Assembly (NCBI RefSeq): GCF_024707125.1
Contig: NZ_JANQAH010000011.1
Coordinates: 620,001-684,000 of the forward strand
Length of the DNA: 64,000 bases
DNA from: Devosia sp.
Lineage (GTDB): Bacteria > Pseudomonadota > Alphaproteobacteria > Rhizobiales > Devosiaceae
Reading direction: 5' to 3'
Made by a program: the position numbers and the translations under genes. A model generated the notes under the pieces. That model worked only from the letters and a program-made list of their open reading frames with translations. It searched no databases and was not told the origin of the DNA. Shown piece after piece: positions 55,434 to 64,000 of the stretch; position 1 is the first letter of the stretch, and every line of letters begins with the position of its first letter.

Positions 55434-56335
55434 AAAACTGCCAGCCACCAGGGCCGTACCGATGGCGCTGGCCGCAGCACGGGCAAAGCCCCCTGCCCCG
55501 GACGCGCAAAACCATTGGCCAGATGGCCGAGAATGCGTCGTGGAATCACGGTCAGCAGGTGATGCCGCTCGCTCGAAAGGCCCGAGCGCGAGGGGTGGCG
55601 GTGCGTCATCAGCGCCTTGGACTTGCCCTCAGCGATGCAACGCCGCGCGAAATAGCGGAACGCCTTGCGATGCTCTTCGATCTGATGCCGAACCGCGGCC
55701 TTGTCATCCATGACCAACCCGGCCATGGGGAACATGGCGCCGGCGCGGAGGCACAGTTCAGTCTCTTCAGCACCCGCGGCATTGGCGCCGATACGGCCCA
55801 GTCCCTCGTCGAAGAGGCCGGCCATGATCAGGGCAGAACGGCGAAACGCCATATTGCAGCCGATCAGGTTCCGCACCGTTCCGGCCTTGGTCGCCTGCCC
55901 CTCATAGGAACAGCCCACGACCCAGTCGAATTCACGCGGCATCCAGCGCGGACGCTCGCCCGGCCAGGATGGCGTGATCGGACCGCCAACACCCATGGTA
56001 AAGGGCGAAGCGAACTGGCCTTGAATGGCAGCGAGCCAATCCACGTCAGCAATGGCGTCATCGTCGAGAAAAGCAACAATGTCCCCCGTGGCCGCCAGCA
56101 GTCCGGTATTGCGTGCGCCTGAAAGCCCCTTGATGCGCGCGTTCGGCATCACCCTGGCTGCCGGGAAAGCCTCCGAAGCGGCATTCTGCACAGCGTCATT
56201 GCCGTCGACCACGAGAATGATTTCATGGGCAGCAACGCTCTGCGCCACCACCGAGTCGATGGCCTGCCGGAGCCGGCCAAATCGCTTGGTATCATGGGTG
56301 CAGACAATGACGGAGATGGTCCCGGCGGGCGACAT
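55430..56335 (-). CDS. GT2 glycosyltransferase
   Basis: 301 residues. The GT-A fold shows ISVIVCTHDTKRFGRLRQAI, EIILVVDGNDAVQ and the DxD-type motif IVAFLDDDAIADVDW. EETELCLRAG matches the catalytic-base region of this family. It overlaps the next GT gene and begins 9 nt after the preceding one, so the three glycosyltransferases form one block with the deacetylase. Confidence 0.92.
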   Translation of the reverse strand: MSPAGTISVIVCTHDTKRFGRLRQAIDSVVAQSVAAHEIILVVDGNDAVQNAASEAFPAARVMPNARIKGLSGARNTGLLAATGDIVAFLDDDAIADVDWLAAIQGQFASPFTMGVGGPITPSWPGERPRWMPREFDWVVGCSYEGQATKAGTVRNLIGCNMAFRRSALIMAGLFDEGLGRIGANAAGAEETELCLRAGAMFPMAGLVMDDKAAVRHQIEEHRKAFRYFARRCIAEGKSKALMTHRHPSRSGLSSERHHLLTVIPRRILGHLANGFARPGQGALPVLRPAPSVRPWWLAVL

Positions 56336-56344
56336 TTACAGGCC

Positions 56345-57232
56345 TCAGAGTTGAGGAGCGGCAGCGGGAAGCGTTGCATCCTGCCGGTCGGTGCTCCGGC
56401 GCTGTGGGTGGCGCTTGGGGGACGGTTCGACGGCGAGCTTGACGATCTGCTTCAGCACGCGCCAGCCATCCGGGATGGTGCGCAGATTGCTGGTGCCGTG
56501 AATGCGCAGGTGCTCGATGCTGGCCACTTCGTTGACGCGCAGTTGCGCCCGCAATGCCCGCACATTCATGCCGGTTTCCACCTCGAAGCCGTCAGTCTTT
56601 TCCATATGGAGGATGGGCAGCACATCGCGCCAGAAGGCCGCATAGCCATAGCAGAGGTCGGAGAAACGGCCGCCAAAGATGCAGCGCACCAGCGTCAGCA
56701 GCCCCCAATTGCCAAACTTGCGATACCATTCCATGTCGCGGGTGCCGCCGCCCTGGAGGAAGCGCGAGCCTTTGACGAAATCGGCGCCGGAAAGCAACGC
56801 TCCCACAAAGGCCGGGATCTCGCCGGGGTCGGTGGACCCATCGGCATCGATCATGACGATGATGTCGCCGCTGGCCGCTTCAAAGCCTGCCCGCAGGGCC
56901 GCGCCCTTGCCCTTGCGATCCTGCCCGACCACGATGATGCCAGGCACGAGTTCCCGGGCTACGGCAATGGTGCGGTCCTTGGAATTGCCATCGACCAGAA
57001 TGATCTCGTCAACCCAGGCGGGAATGCGCGGCAGCACATGCGGCAGGTTCAGCTCTTCGTTCATCGCCGGAACGACGACGCTCACCTTGGGCCGGGACGA
57101 CGAGGCTAGACCAGGACGACGATCTTCGCGACGACGGCGATAGGCCCCGATCGTCCGCGACTTCGGTTCGGCATCCCCAACCCGTCCCGTCAAAAAAGCA
57201 GCATTTGAAGCAAGCTGTTCCATTGTCATCAT
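56345..57232 (-). CDS. GT2 glycosyltransferase, dolichyl-phosphate-mannose-synthase-like
   Basis: 295 residues, ATG at 57232. After a basic ~45-residue lead comes VSVVVPAMNEELNLPHVLPR, EIILVDGNSKDRTIAVAREL and the donor-binding MIDADGSTDPGEIPAF. DFVKGSRFLQGGGTRDMEWY is typical of DPM1-like enzymes that charge a lipid carrier. No C-terminal membrane helices are visible. First gene of the GT block, downstream of a 162-nt regulatory gap. Confidence 0.92.
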   Translation of the reverse strand: MMTMEQLASNAAFLTGRVGDAEPKSRTIGAYRRRREDRRPGLASSSRPKVSVVVPAMNEELNLPHVLPRIPAWVDEIILVDGNSKDRTIAVARELVPGIIVVGQDRKGKGAALRAGFEAASGDIIVMIDADGSTDPGEIPAFVGALLSGADFVKGSRFLQGGGTRDMEWYRKFGNWGLLTLVRCIFGGRFSDLCYGYAAFWRDVLPILHMEKTDGFEVETGMNVRALRAQLRVNEVASIEHLRIHGTSNLRTIPDGWRVLKQIVKLAVEPSPKRHPQRRSTDRQDATLPAAAPQL

Positions 57233-57287
57233 CCGGTCATCAGAATGTGTTCATTCGAAAATCGCCTCTGTCTTGCCGCCGTTTTCC

Positions 57288-57310
57288 AGCGTTAGCAAAC
57301 CGTTAACGCT
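57288..57310. promoter_or_regulatory. Palindrome and CtrA-like site upstream of the GT operon
   Basis: AGCGTTA-N9-TAACGCT is a perfect inverted repeat. On the minus strand it reads TTAACGGTTTGCTAAC, one mismatch from the CtrA consensus TTAA-N7-TTAAC. A second imperfect repeat, GGTTTACC/GGTAAATCC, follows at about 57316-57336. These could link exopolysaccharide synthesis to the cell cycle. The binding protein is inferred. Confidence 0.4.
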
Positions 57311-57394
57311 CCGATGGTTTACCCGAATGGTAAATCCGCACGGCGCCAGAAATCCGACGCCATCTAGTCCCGTGATTTTTCTAGGAAATATCTG

Positions 57395-58405
57395 TCAGAT
57401 CAGGGAAAACACGCGCAGCGCGAGTAGACCCACCGCGACGGTTAGTAGCCCACCCGAGACCACTGATAGACCACGCACGACCGGCCGGCCTGCACCGGCG
57501 GAAACGCTAGCCTGGCGGATAGCGAGAGCCCCAAGGGAGGCAACCAGCAACCAAAAGCCAAGATTGGCTTGCAGCGTATTGGGCAGCATTTCATGGGTTC
57601 GCTTGGCGCGCACAGCGAGGCTGAAACCGCCGCTGCCCTCAGGCAATACGTCCACCCTGGCGCTATCGACCCCCGCCAGCCCCGCCATTTGCTGACGCAA
57701 CAGGGCCAATGCGTCGACGGAATAAAGATCGCCTTCGGCAAAGGGAATGAGTGGCGCAATCCGACTATGGAGCGCTGGATCGACGCGCGAAAAATCCGCC
57801 GACATAAAGCGGGCAAGATCGCCCTGCTCAACTCGAATCGCGACCTTCGCCACCTGCTCTCCAGGCTCGGGCCGCACATCCATATCGGCCATCCGCGCAA
57901 AGGGATAGCCGTGTCGACCGAGTGCCCAGGTCAGACGCCCCGAAAGCGATTCGACGGCCGCAGCGCCGGCATTGTCACCCACCGAGGTCGCAGCGGTCGC
58001 CAACACCTCATCCATCACAGTGGGCGCAAGTTCAGGCGTTGCGGTCACATCGATAGCGCCGAGCGTGTAGCGCGGCCCTGGATTCACCCGCACCTTCAAG
58101 CTCGAGGCGTCGGCCACCGAAAAGTCCGGCCATTCGAGCGCAACCTCCGCGGCGAGGTAGCCGTCATTTCTCAGAATACCCACAAGGCGCAACCGCTCGG
58201 TTTCAACCGCCTCCTGCAGGGCCTCGCCCCGCAAGTCGCTATTCTGGGCAAGTATCTGCGGCAGATTGGTCGCGGCTTCCAGCACGCTGGCAATGCTTCG
58301 CGGAGTCGGATCAGCGAGCACTGCGCCTTGACCGTAACCAAGCGTGGCTGAAGCAAGCCAGCATGCGGCGACAAGACCTGCGACCAGACGCCTGCCGACG
58401 GGCAT
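57395..58405 (-). CDS. POTRA-domain protein without beta-barrel
   Basis: 336 residues with a signal peptide (MPVGRRLVAGLVAACWLASA). Two or three POTRA domains like those of TamA are seen: VRVNPGPRYTLGAIDVTATP, ALGRHGYPFARMADMDVRPE and IPFAEGDLYSVDALALLRQQ. Instead of an outer-membrane barrel it ends in two membrane helices at about 285-335. It would be an inner-membrane-anchored periplasmic protein. It starts 1 nt after the FemAB-like stop codon, suggesting a scaffolding role in polysaccharide or envelope assembly; the role is unknown. Confidence 0.75.
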   Translation of the reverse strand: MPVGRRLVAGLVAACWLASATLGYGQGAVLADPTPRSIASVLEAATNLPQILAQNSDLRGEALQEAVETERLRLVGILRNDGYLAAEVALEWPDFSVADASSLKVRVNPGPRYTLGAIDVTATPELAPTVMDEVLATAATSVGDNAGAAAVESLSGRLTWALGRHGYPFARMADMDVRPEPGEQVAKVAIRVEQGDLARFMSADFSRVDPALHSRIAPLIPFAEGDLYSVDALALLRQQMAGLAGVDSARVDVLPEGSGGFSLAVRAKRTHEMLPNTLQANLGFWLLVASLGALAIRQASVSAGAGRPVVRGLSVVSGGLLTVAVGLLALRVFSLI

Positions 58406-58406
58406 G

Positions 58407-59515
58407 TCAGCTACCGTCCTTGAAACCGATCAGGCGCTTGACCGCGTTGCGGGCCAATTTGTCCACTGCGGTGAGCGGCAGGCGCTCGATGCGATATTCG
58501 GCATAGTCATGCGGAACCGCGCCGAACTTCTCCTTGAACTGGCTCAGGGACGAAGAATTGCCCGTTTCGCCCATGTGATAATAGCGGTGCCCGGCTTTGG
58601 CCGATTGCTCGATGGCAAGTTTTTGCAGCAGGTCGCTGGCGCCCGAATTTCCGATCAGGTCAGCATCCATGGCGCCGCGGCTATAGTTGGTATTGCGCCC
58701 CCCCGCAACACGATGATCGAGGCAACAGGTTTTCCGTCTATGGAAGCCAGTCCAACCTGCCAGTTTGCCCCCATCGTCGCAGCCAGCTTCTCAAACCGCT
58801 CATAAGGATCGCGCCGCCGAGCACGCCAAAGAGCAAGAGCCTTCGGTTCGTGCTGGGCACTCGCCCAGCGCAACCACGACTTTTCGAGCAGGGCATAGAA
58901 TTGCGGCAGCAGCTTCCCCGTGGTGTCGAATTCCACATCGACCATAGTTTCCGCCTTGCGGATGACCCGGCGGATCCTGCCGGTAAACCGCTGCTCCCAA
59001 ACTTTGTCAAAGCCCCCTTCGAGATCGAGCACATGGGCCCGCCTCGGGATAGCAATCCCAGTGTGCGCCGATTGCCAAGCCGCGGCATGCAGCGGATTGG
59101 GCCGGACATGCACGGCTAGAAAGCCCGCGCTGCGCAGATCTTCCAGAATGGCAGCAACGATAGCGCCGGTTAATTCGGTCGAACCGATCGGGCCGCCAAT
59201 GCCCCAGCTGGAGGGCATGGACCCGGCAATGGCCAACCAGGTTGGCAGGCCGGCCCGGGCGATCAGGGGCAGCACGAATTGCTGCCCATCTGCCGTCTCA
59301 TAAAGACGGCTGGCATCAACGAAACGCCCCGTAGCGCAAGCGCTATCGGTCCATTCGGGCGACTGGTAGGGCAGCGCATCGGGATCGGCCTCGATCAGCC
59401 TCTCCCAGACATCGCGCGGTGCCGGCGTCGTCACGGACGTGATGCGGCACGCGCTCGCCGACGTGGTGCGGAGTGGCGCTGCTTGCAAATAGGACGGTGC
59501 GGCGTCGACATTCAT
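58407..59515 (-). CDS. FemAB/GNAT-like acyltransferase (one frameshift in a C7 run)
   Basis: About 369 residues when one G is added to the minus-strand G-run (plus C7 at 58698-58704); the corrected length is an exact multiple of three. The joined protein reads SIIVLRGGRNTNYSRGAMDA. The C-terminal half has the FemAB/CelD-like pattern YYHMGETGNSSSLSQFKEKF followed by FGAVPHDY. Such proteins acetylate or aminoacylate cell-surface polymers. It starts a short operon with the POTRA gene, divergent from the GH16 gene. Confidence 0.82.
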
Positions 59516-59696
59516 GCACGGCCTCCGCGAGCTTGAAGCTACCCTGCCGTGAATCCGGCATGTGGGCGCGCTTGTAAACGCATGAGTTCAGTTAAGGTAA
59601 ATCGGCGAATGCGCTGTCATCACGGGAAATGGGGCGCTACCAAATGGATGACGTCCACCAGGACATGGTATTTTGCCGATGCAGGACACACCGACA

Positions 59697-60566
59697 ATGG
59701 CCGGAAGGTCGCCCCATGGGCGCCTGATACGTCCCATTGCGCTCGTGCTCGTCGTCTTGGCCATTCTGGGCGGCGCCAGCTGGCTCGGCCAACGCGTTCT
59801 ACCCACGCACTCGCCCCATCCCTCGACAGACGCTACCTGGAAACTGGTCTTCGAAGATCAGTTCGATGCCGCCGAACTCGATGGCAGCCGCTGGACCAGT
59901 TGCTATTGGTGGGACAGAGGCGGCTGCACAAATCTGGGCAATAACGAGCTGCAATGGTATCGGCGCGGCAATGTCGTGCCCGGCAATGGCAGCGTGACGC
60001 TGGAAGCGCGTGAAGAGCCGGTTGATACCAGCGAAGGTGCTTTCCCCTATACATCGGGTCTCATCGCTACCGGTCGGACAGACGCTGAAGGCGAGCGGGA
60101 AGACCGTTTCTCCTTCACCTATGGCTATGTAGAGGTGCGAGCCCGCCTGCCCAGAGGACAAGGCTTGTGGCCGGCCATCTGGCTCCTGCCCTCCGACCAC
60201 GTCTCGCGGCCCGAAATTGACATCATGGAGATGCTCGGCCACGCCCCAGACGTGCTCGAAATGCACTATCACTATCAGACGAACGGCCAGAATGAATCGC
60301 AGGGCGAGGACCGCAAGGTCGCCGACCTATCCGCCGACTGGCACGACTATGCCGTCGACTGGAGCCCCGAGGCTATCGTCTGGTACCTCGACGGGCGCGA
60401 GATGTGGCGGATCGATGAGCCCGGAATTATCTCCGATGAGGCTATGTATCTTATCATCAACCTGGCGGTCGGCGGTGACTGGCCCGGAGCGCCGGATGCG
60501 GAGACCCAGTTCCCTGCACGCTTCGAGATCGACCACGTGCGGATCTGGCAGAGGCAGGAACCGTGA
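59697..60566 (+). CDS. Membrane-anchored GH16 glucanase-type hydrolase
   Basis: About 289 residues from the ATG at 59697 (AGGA 10 nt upstream); ATG at 59679 and TTG at 59673 are alternatives. An N-terminal membrane helix (IRPIALVLVVLAILGGASWL) anchors it. The GH16 active site PEIDIMEMLG carries both catalytic glutamates, and ELQWYRRGNV and WPAIWLLPS are typical. It probably trims or depolymerises the exopolysaccharide in the periplasm. Its stop overlaps the next gene's GTG start. Confidence 0.93.
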   Translation: MAGRSPHGRLIRPIALVLVVLAILGGASWLGQRVLPTHSPHPSTDATWKLVFEDQFDAAELDGSRWTSCYWWDRGGCTNLGNNELQWYRRGNVVPGNGSVTLEAREEPVDTSEGAFPYTSGLIATGRTDAEGEREDRFSFTYGYVEVRARLPRGQGLWPAIWLLPSDHVSRPEIDIMEMLGHAPDVLEMHYHYQTNGQNESQGEDRKVADLSADWHDYAVDWSPEAIVWYLDGREMWRIDEPGIISDEAMYLIINLAVGGDWPGAPDAETQFPARFEIDHVRIWQRQEP

Positions 60567-63500
60567 CGGCCGAGCTCTCGACATCGGCAGACATGAGCGG
60601 CGCCAGGACCAACAGACCGCAGGGCATTTCCGCGATCGCCCGCAGCGGTTTCGCACTCATTCTGGGCACACTCATTGCATCCGGACTCGGCATGGTGTTC
60701 TGGGCCCTGGCTGCGCGGCTGCTGACACCGATGCAACTGGGCATCGGCGCCGCCCTCATCTCGGCGCTGTCAACCCTGAGCCACGCCTCCCAGCTCAACT
60801 TGCGCAATCTGCTGCATCGCTATGTGCCTGAGGCAGGGAGTCATGCCCCCGGTCTTATCTACCGCTCCTATGCCTTAGCCGCCCTTGTGGCGCTCGTGCT
60901 CGGAACAGGCTTCGCCATATTGGTCGCCGCCATTGCGCCCGATCTATCGTTCCTCGCAGCATCGCCGCTGGCATCAGCCGGGTTCGTCGCCGCCCTCGTG
61001 GTCTGGACACTCTATTCCCTGCAGGAGGCGGCACTGACCGCCAGGCGGTTGGCAAGTTATGTACCACTCCAAAGCCTCACCTATTCGCTGGCCAAGATCG
61101 CCTGCCTCGTCGCCATCGTCGGCATACTGCCCACCGGCAGCGCCATTCTCATTGCTTGGGTTCTACCGGCCGCGGCCATCGGCCTTGTAACCCATGTCAT
61201 GATGCTGCGCCTCGAGGCCGCCCCAGCTGCAAACGCGCCGGACAAGGCTATCAGTCTGCGCCAGATCGCCAACTTCTTCGGCTGGGACTATGTCGGCGCG
61301 CTGGCAACGAGCATTTCCCTCGGTATCGCCCCAATCCTGCTCGCATCGCTTTCGGGCGCCGCCGATGTCGCGCCCTATTATCTCGCCTGGTCGATCAGCT
61401 ACATGCTCTATCTGGTGTCTCGCCATGTAGGAGCAGCCATGCTGGCGGAACTGGCGGCCAACGCGCATCGCCGCCGGGCAATCTATGCGGAAACGCTGGT
61501 ACTGACCCTGGTGCCGGTCTGCGGTGGCGTCGCCTTCCTGCTGGTCTTCGCGCCCTATGTCATGCTGATCTTCGGGTCCGACTATGTCGAAAGCGGCGCC
61601 AATATCCTGCGCGTCCTTGCACTCGCCAGCATTCCGGGCTCGCTGGTCACCGCCTATCTCGCCATTTGCAGGGCGGAAGAGCAGGTCCGCCAGATCGCCC
61701 TTTTGCAGGTGACAACGCTCATCGCCTTGATCGCAATCGGCGTGCCACTAACAATCGCCCTGGGTCCTATTGGCATGGCCTGGGGTTGGTTCGGCGCTCA
61801 ATCCGTCGCGACCCTTCTTGTCCTCATCCTGTCCATCATCCGCCATGGGCCCGTCGGGCTCTTCGACACGCTGGCCGATCTCGCCTCGGCCGCGCTGCGC
61901 CTCGCCCGGCAATTGCCGTTGAAGCGTTTGTCGCCAAACTCGTCCCCCGCGCCAAAGGCCAGCTTCGAGATGGCCGGTCGCACCTGGACCATCAGCAATA
62001 TCGGCCCCGCTTCCCTCAGCGATGCAACGACGCAAACCCTGGAAAGCGCGGCGCCGACACCGATGGCGGTGATCCTCAAGCAGGCTTCGAGCCCCGAAGG
62101 TCGCGAGGCTTTGCTATGCGAATATGAAGCGCTGCTGCGGCTGCATGGTGACAGCAAGCTGTCCGAGATGCTGGAGGGTTTTCTTCCCGCTCCTCTCCAT
62201 TTCGAGACCGGGGACGAAGATAGCACCCTTCTCATGTCGAAATTGCCCGGCCGGGACGCTCGCGCCTTCGTCAGGCCATCCGAACAACTTATCCCCGCCC
62301 TCGGCGCCATCGCACGGACCATGTCGGCCCTCCAGTCCACCACGCCGCCGAACTTTGCTCCCACGAGTTGGGTCGATGAGTGGATCGAGGCGCCGCTGGC
62401 CCGACTGGCCGCAGCAACCGGCGACAGCAAGGGCATAGCCGGCCTAGCCGCTGAACTGCGCCGGTATTGGACCGGCACGATCACGCGCCGTGGCCCCGTC
62501 CACGGCGATTTCTGCCCCGACAACCTGCTGCTCGACCACGACACGACCGACGGCACACTGCGCCCTTCCGGCGTTGTCGACTGGGGCAGCTTCCGTCTGG
62601 ACGGCCCGCAGGGCTTTGATATCTGCACCATGGCTATGACGCTGCGCGCTGCCTCCAGCGACCGCCAACTTGGCCAGGTGGTTCTCGATCTGCTACGCGA
62701 TCCCCAATGGACCGCGGCCGAACGCCACTGGATGGCCGGTGCCGAACCCGCTCCCTGGCTGCACGACACCAACGCCCTGCGCGCCTTGGTCCTGCTCGTC
62801 TGGCTACACCATGTCGATGCCAATCTAGGCAAGTCCACACGCTATGACACCGGCAGCTATTGGGGCCTCGCCAATATCCGCCTCGTGCTCCGGGCCATGA
62901 CTGCAACGCCGAAGGCCCGCAGCGACGCCAGGCGGTGGGAGTCTTTCACCCCGTTCCGCCCCATTGCCGAGGATCGCGGCGAAACACTGCTGCTCCCTAC
63001 CATGCTTCTGGCGGTCGGGCTGCTCTCCTGGGTCTCCAGCCTGTCCTATATCGATGCTTCCGCGCTGGGCGGGCTCGGGCTCGCCAACATCCTGCCGCCG
63101 GGCATCTATCTGGCCTATGCCGCCATCATTGGCGGCTTCTGCCTGAGCCTGATGCCATCGACGCTGCGAACGCCTCTGCCCTTTCTGTTCCTCGTGGCCT
63201 TGGTCCTGTTGCTCCATGCCACCCCGGCGATCAGCTATGAAACACTGCGCTATTCATGGGCCTGGAAGCATATCGGCGTCATCGATTACATCATGCGCCA
63301 TCACAGCCTCGATCCCATGGCGCGCTATCTCTCAGCCTATCACAACTGGCCGGGCTTTTTCCTTGCATCTGCAGGGATCGCGAGTTGGCTACAGCTCGAT
63401 CCGCTGGGTATTGCCAATCTCGCTCGCTTTTTCCCCACCGCGCTGAACCTGGGCTTCGTCCTGATCGTGCCGGTGCTGTTGCGCAATTTCACGCAGGACT

Positions 63501-64000
63501 GGCGGACGATCTGGACTGCCACCGCGCTGTTCCTGGCCGGCAACTGGGTGGGCCAGGACTATTTCTCGCCCCAGGGCACCACGTTCTTCCTTTACCTCTG
63601 CGTGCTCGCTTTGCTCACTGGCCCGCTCGCGCCCGGCTCCATAGCCGAACGCCGACACCACGCCGCGGCCCAGGCCGGCTTTACCCTCCTCGCGCTTGCC
63701 CTGATCGTCGCCATCGTCGCCACCCATCAGATCACCCCGCTTTTCCTGCTGAGCGGTCTGTTCCTCCTGGCATTGGTGCGGAGGCTCAACTTTGGCTACT
63801 TCCTCTTCGCGCTCGTGGCCGAGTTGCTCTGGCTATTCTACCTCGCCGAGCCCTTCATCGCGCCGGAACTGGCCGATCTTGTCGCTGGCTTCGGTCGCGT
63901 CAGCGAGGAGACGCTGGGGCGCCTCGCCAATACCGAAGTCATCAGCGCGGACCAGCGCCTGGTATCGCTGGCCTCACGCGGCCTCAGCGGCGTGCTCGGC
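60563..64000 (+). CDS. Flippase-kinase-membrane fusion protein (partial, runs off the right edge)
   Basis: A continuous frame of 1,146 codons opens at GTG 60563 (GTGA overlap with GH16, GAGGCAGGA upstream) and has no stop in the window. Residues ~1-430 are a polysaccharide flippase of the Wzx/MATE type with 12 or more helices. Residues ~470-760 resemble an aminoglycoside-phosphotransferase-like kinase: HGDFCPDN near 645 and VVDWGSF near 671. From ~810 on there are many membrane helices with YHNWPGFF and NWVGQDYFSPQGTTFF, as in large polymerase or GT39-like membrane proteins. Three-part fusions of this kind are unfamiliar to me. It probably moves, and may modify or polymerise, a lipid-linked glycan. 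Confidence 0.8.
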   Translation, partial: MTAELSTSADMSGARTNRPQGISAIARSGFALILGTLIASGLGMVFWALAARLLTPMQLGIGAALISALSTLSHASQLNLRNLLHRYVPEAGSHAPGLIYRSYALAALVALVLGTGFAILVAAIAPDLSFLAASPLASAGFVAALVVWTLYSLQEAALTARRLASYVPLQSLTYSLAKIACLVAIVGILPTGSAILIAWVLPAAAIGLVTHVMMLRLEAAPAANAPDKAISLRQIANFFGWDYVGALATSISLGIAPILLASLSGAADVAPYYLAWSISYMLYLVSRHVGAAMLAELAANAHRRRAIYAETLVLTLVPVCGGVAFLLVFAPYVMLIFGSDYVESGANILRVLALASIPGSLVTAYLAICRAEEQVRQIALLQVTTLIALIAIGVPLTIALGPIGMAWGWFGAQSVATLLVLILSIIRHGPVGLFDTLADLASAALRLARQLPLKRLSPNSSPAPKASFEMAGRTWTISNIGPASLSDATTQTLESAAPTPMAVILKQASSPEGREALLCEYEALLRLHGDSKLSEMLEGFLPAPLHFETGDEDSTLLMSKLPGRDARAFVRPSEQLIPALGAIARTMSALQSTTPPNFAPTSWVDEWIEAPLARLAAATGDSKGIAGLAAELRRYWTGTITRRGPVHGDFCPDNLLLDHDTTDGTLRPSGVVDWGSFRLDGPQGFDICTMAMTLRAASSDRQLGQVVLDLLRDPQWTAAERHWMAGAEPAPWLHDTNALRALVLLVWLHHVDANLGKSTRYDTGSYWGLANIRLVLRAMTATPKARSDARRWESFTPFRPIAEDRGETLLLPTMLLAVGLLSWVSSLSYIDASALGGLGLANILPPGIYLAYAAIIGGFCLSLMPSTLRTPLPFLFLVALVLLLHATPAISYETLRYSWAWKHIGVIDYIMRHHSLDPMARYLSAYHNWPGFFLASAGIASWLQLDPLGIANLARFFPTALNLGFVLIVPVLLRNFTQDWRTIWTATALFLAGNWVGQDYFSPQGTTFFLYLCVLALLTGPLAPGSIAERRHHAAAQAGFTLLALALIVAIVATHQITPLFLLSGLFLLALVRRLNFGYFLFALVAELLWLFYLAEPFIAPELADLVAGFGRVSEETLGRLANTEVISADQRLVSLASRGLSGVLG

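Noticed and set aside
61156..62127. A 323-codon plus-strand frame within the flippase region
   Set aside because: It is Arg/Pro/His-rich and out of phase with the flippase frame, which shows hydrophobic helices.

Overview
The window reads as a GC-rich alphaproteobacterial chromosome segment, most likely Hyphomicrobiales and possibly Devosia-like. That placement is an inference from gene content: many ABC and TRAP importers for sugars, peptides and acids, a bdh/CoA-transferase/thiolase set, an RTX haem peroxidase and a CtrA-like site. No rRNA, tRNA, CRISPR array or insertion sequence was seen. Genes are densely packed, with many 1-4 nt start/stop overlaps.

Layout. (1) 1-8467: a giant animal-type haem peroxidase with RTX repeats (minus strand, runs off the left edge), divergent from a NarX/NarL-type histidine kinase and LuxR-type response regulator. 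(2) 8613-11587: a clan-A-like glycoside hydrolase behind an orphan sugar-binding protein. (3) 12216-19517: a TRAP transporter divergent from a DapA-family lyase, a GntR regulator and a GH78 alpha-L-rhamnosidase, probably one catabolic locus for a rhamnose-containing glycan or its acidic fragments. (4) 19554-29122: an unusual co-directional operon. A peptide-type ABC importer (binding protein, permease, and a permease-ATPase-ATPase fusion) is followed by two copies of a two-gene module of amidotransferase-fold proteins (B2-A2 and B1-A1), a flavin reductase between the copies, an FmdE-like protein without the usual cysteines, and a TetR regulator. This is the best candidate for an undescribed system. 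(5) 29485-30895: ArsR, SRPBCC and DHFR-like genes from a promoter that predicts a leaderless mRNA. (6) 30933-32913: a secreted protein of unknown function. (7) 33077-42631: 3-hydroxybutyrate/ketone-body catabolism (bdh, CoA-transferase, thiolase) in one operon with a complete Liv-type ABC importer. A sigma-54 promoter and two identical-arm palindromes precede the operon, and a GAFTGA-type activator lies upstream. (8) 42974-49537: a ROK-controlled sugar-type ABC importer with an M20 deacylase and a YhfX-like PLP protein. (9) 49677-52765: a GlxA-type AraC regulator divergent from a PfpI/isonitrile-hydratase-like protein and an MFS exporter. (10) 52915-64000: an exopolysaccharide locus with a deacetylase, three GT2 glycosyltransferases, a POTRA-only protein, a FemAB/GNAT-like protein, a GH16 and a very large flippase-kinase-membrane fusion running off the right edge.

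Two window-wide patterns stand out. First, five genes are each split by a single-base indel, several in C/G runs, and each of the four that can be measured regains a whole number of codons when corrected. This suggests assembly errors rather than five pseudogenes. Second, stem-loops lie in the gap after four of the five binding-protein genes that have a downstream partner, as expected for mRNA processing or attenuation that sets binding-protein excess.
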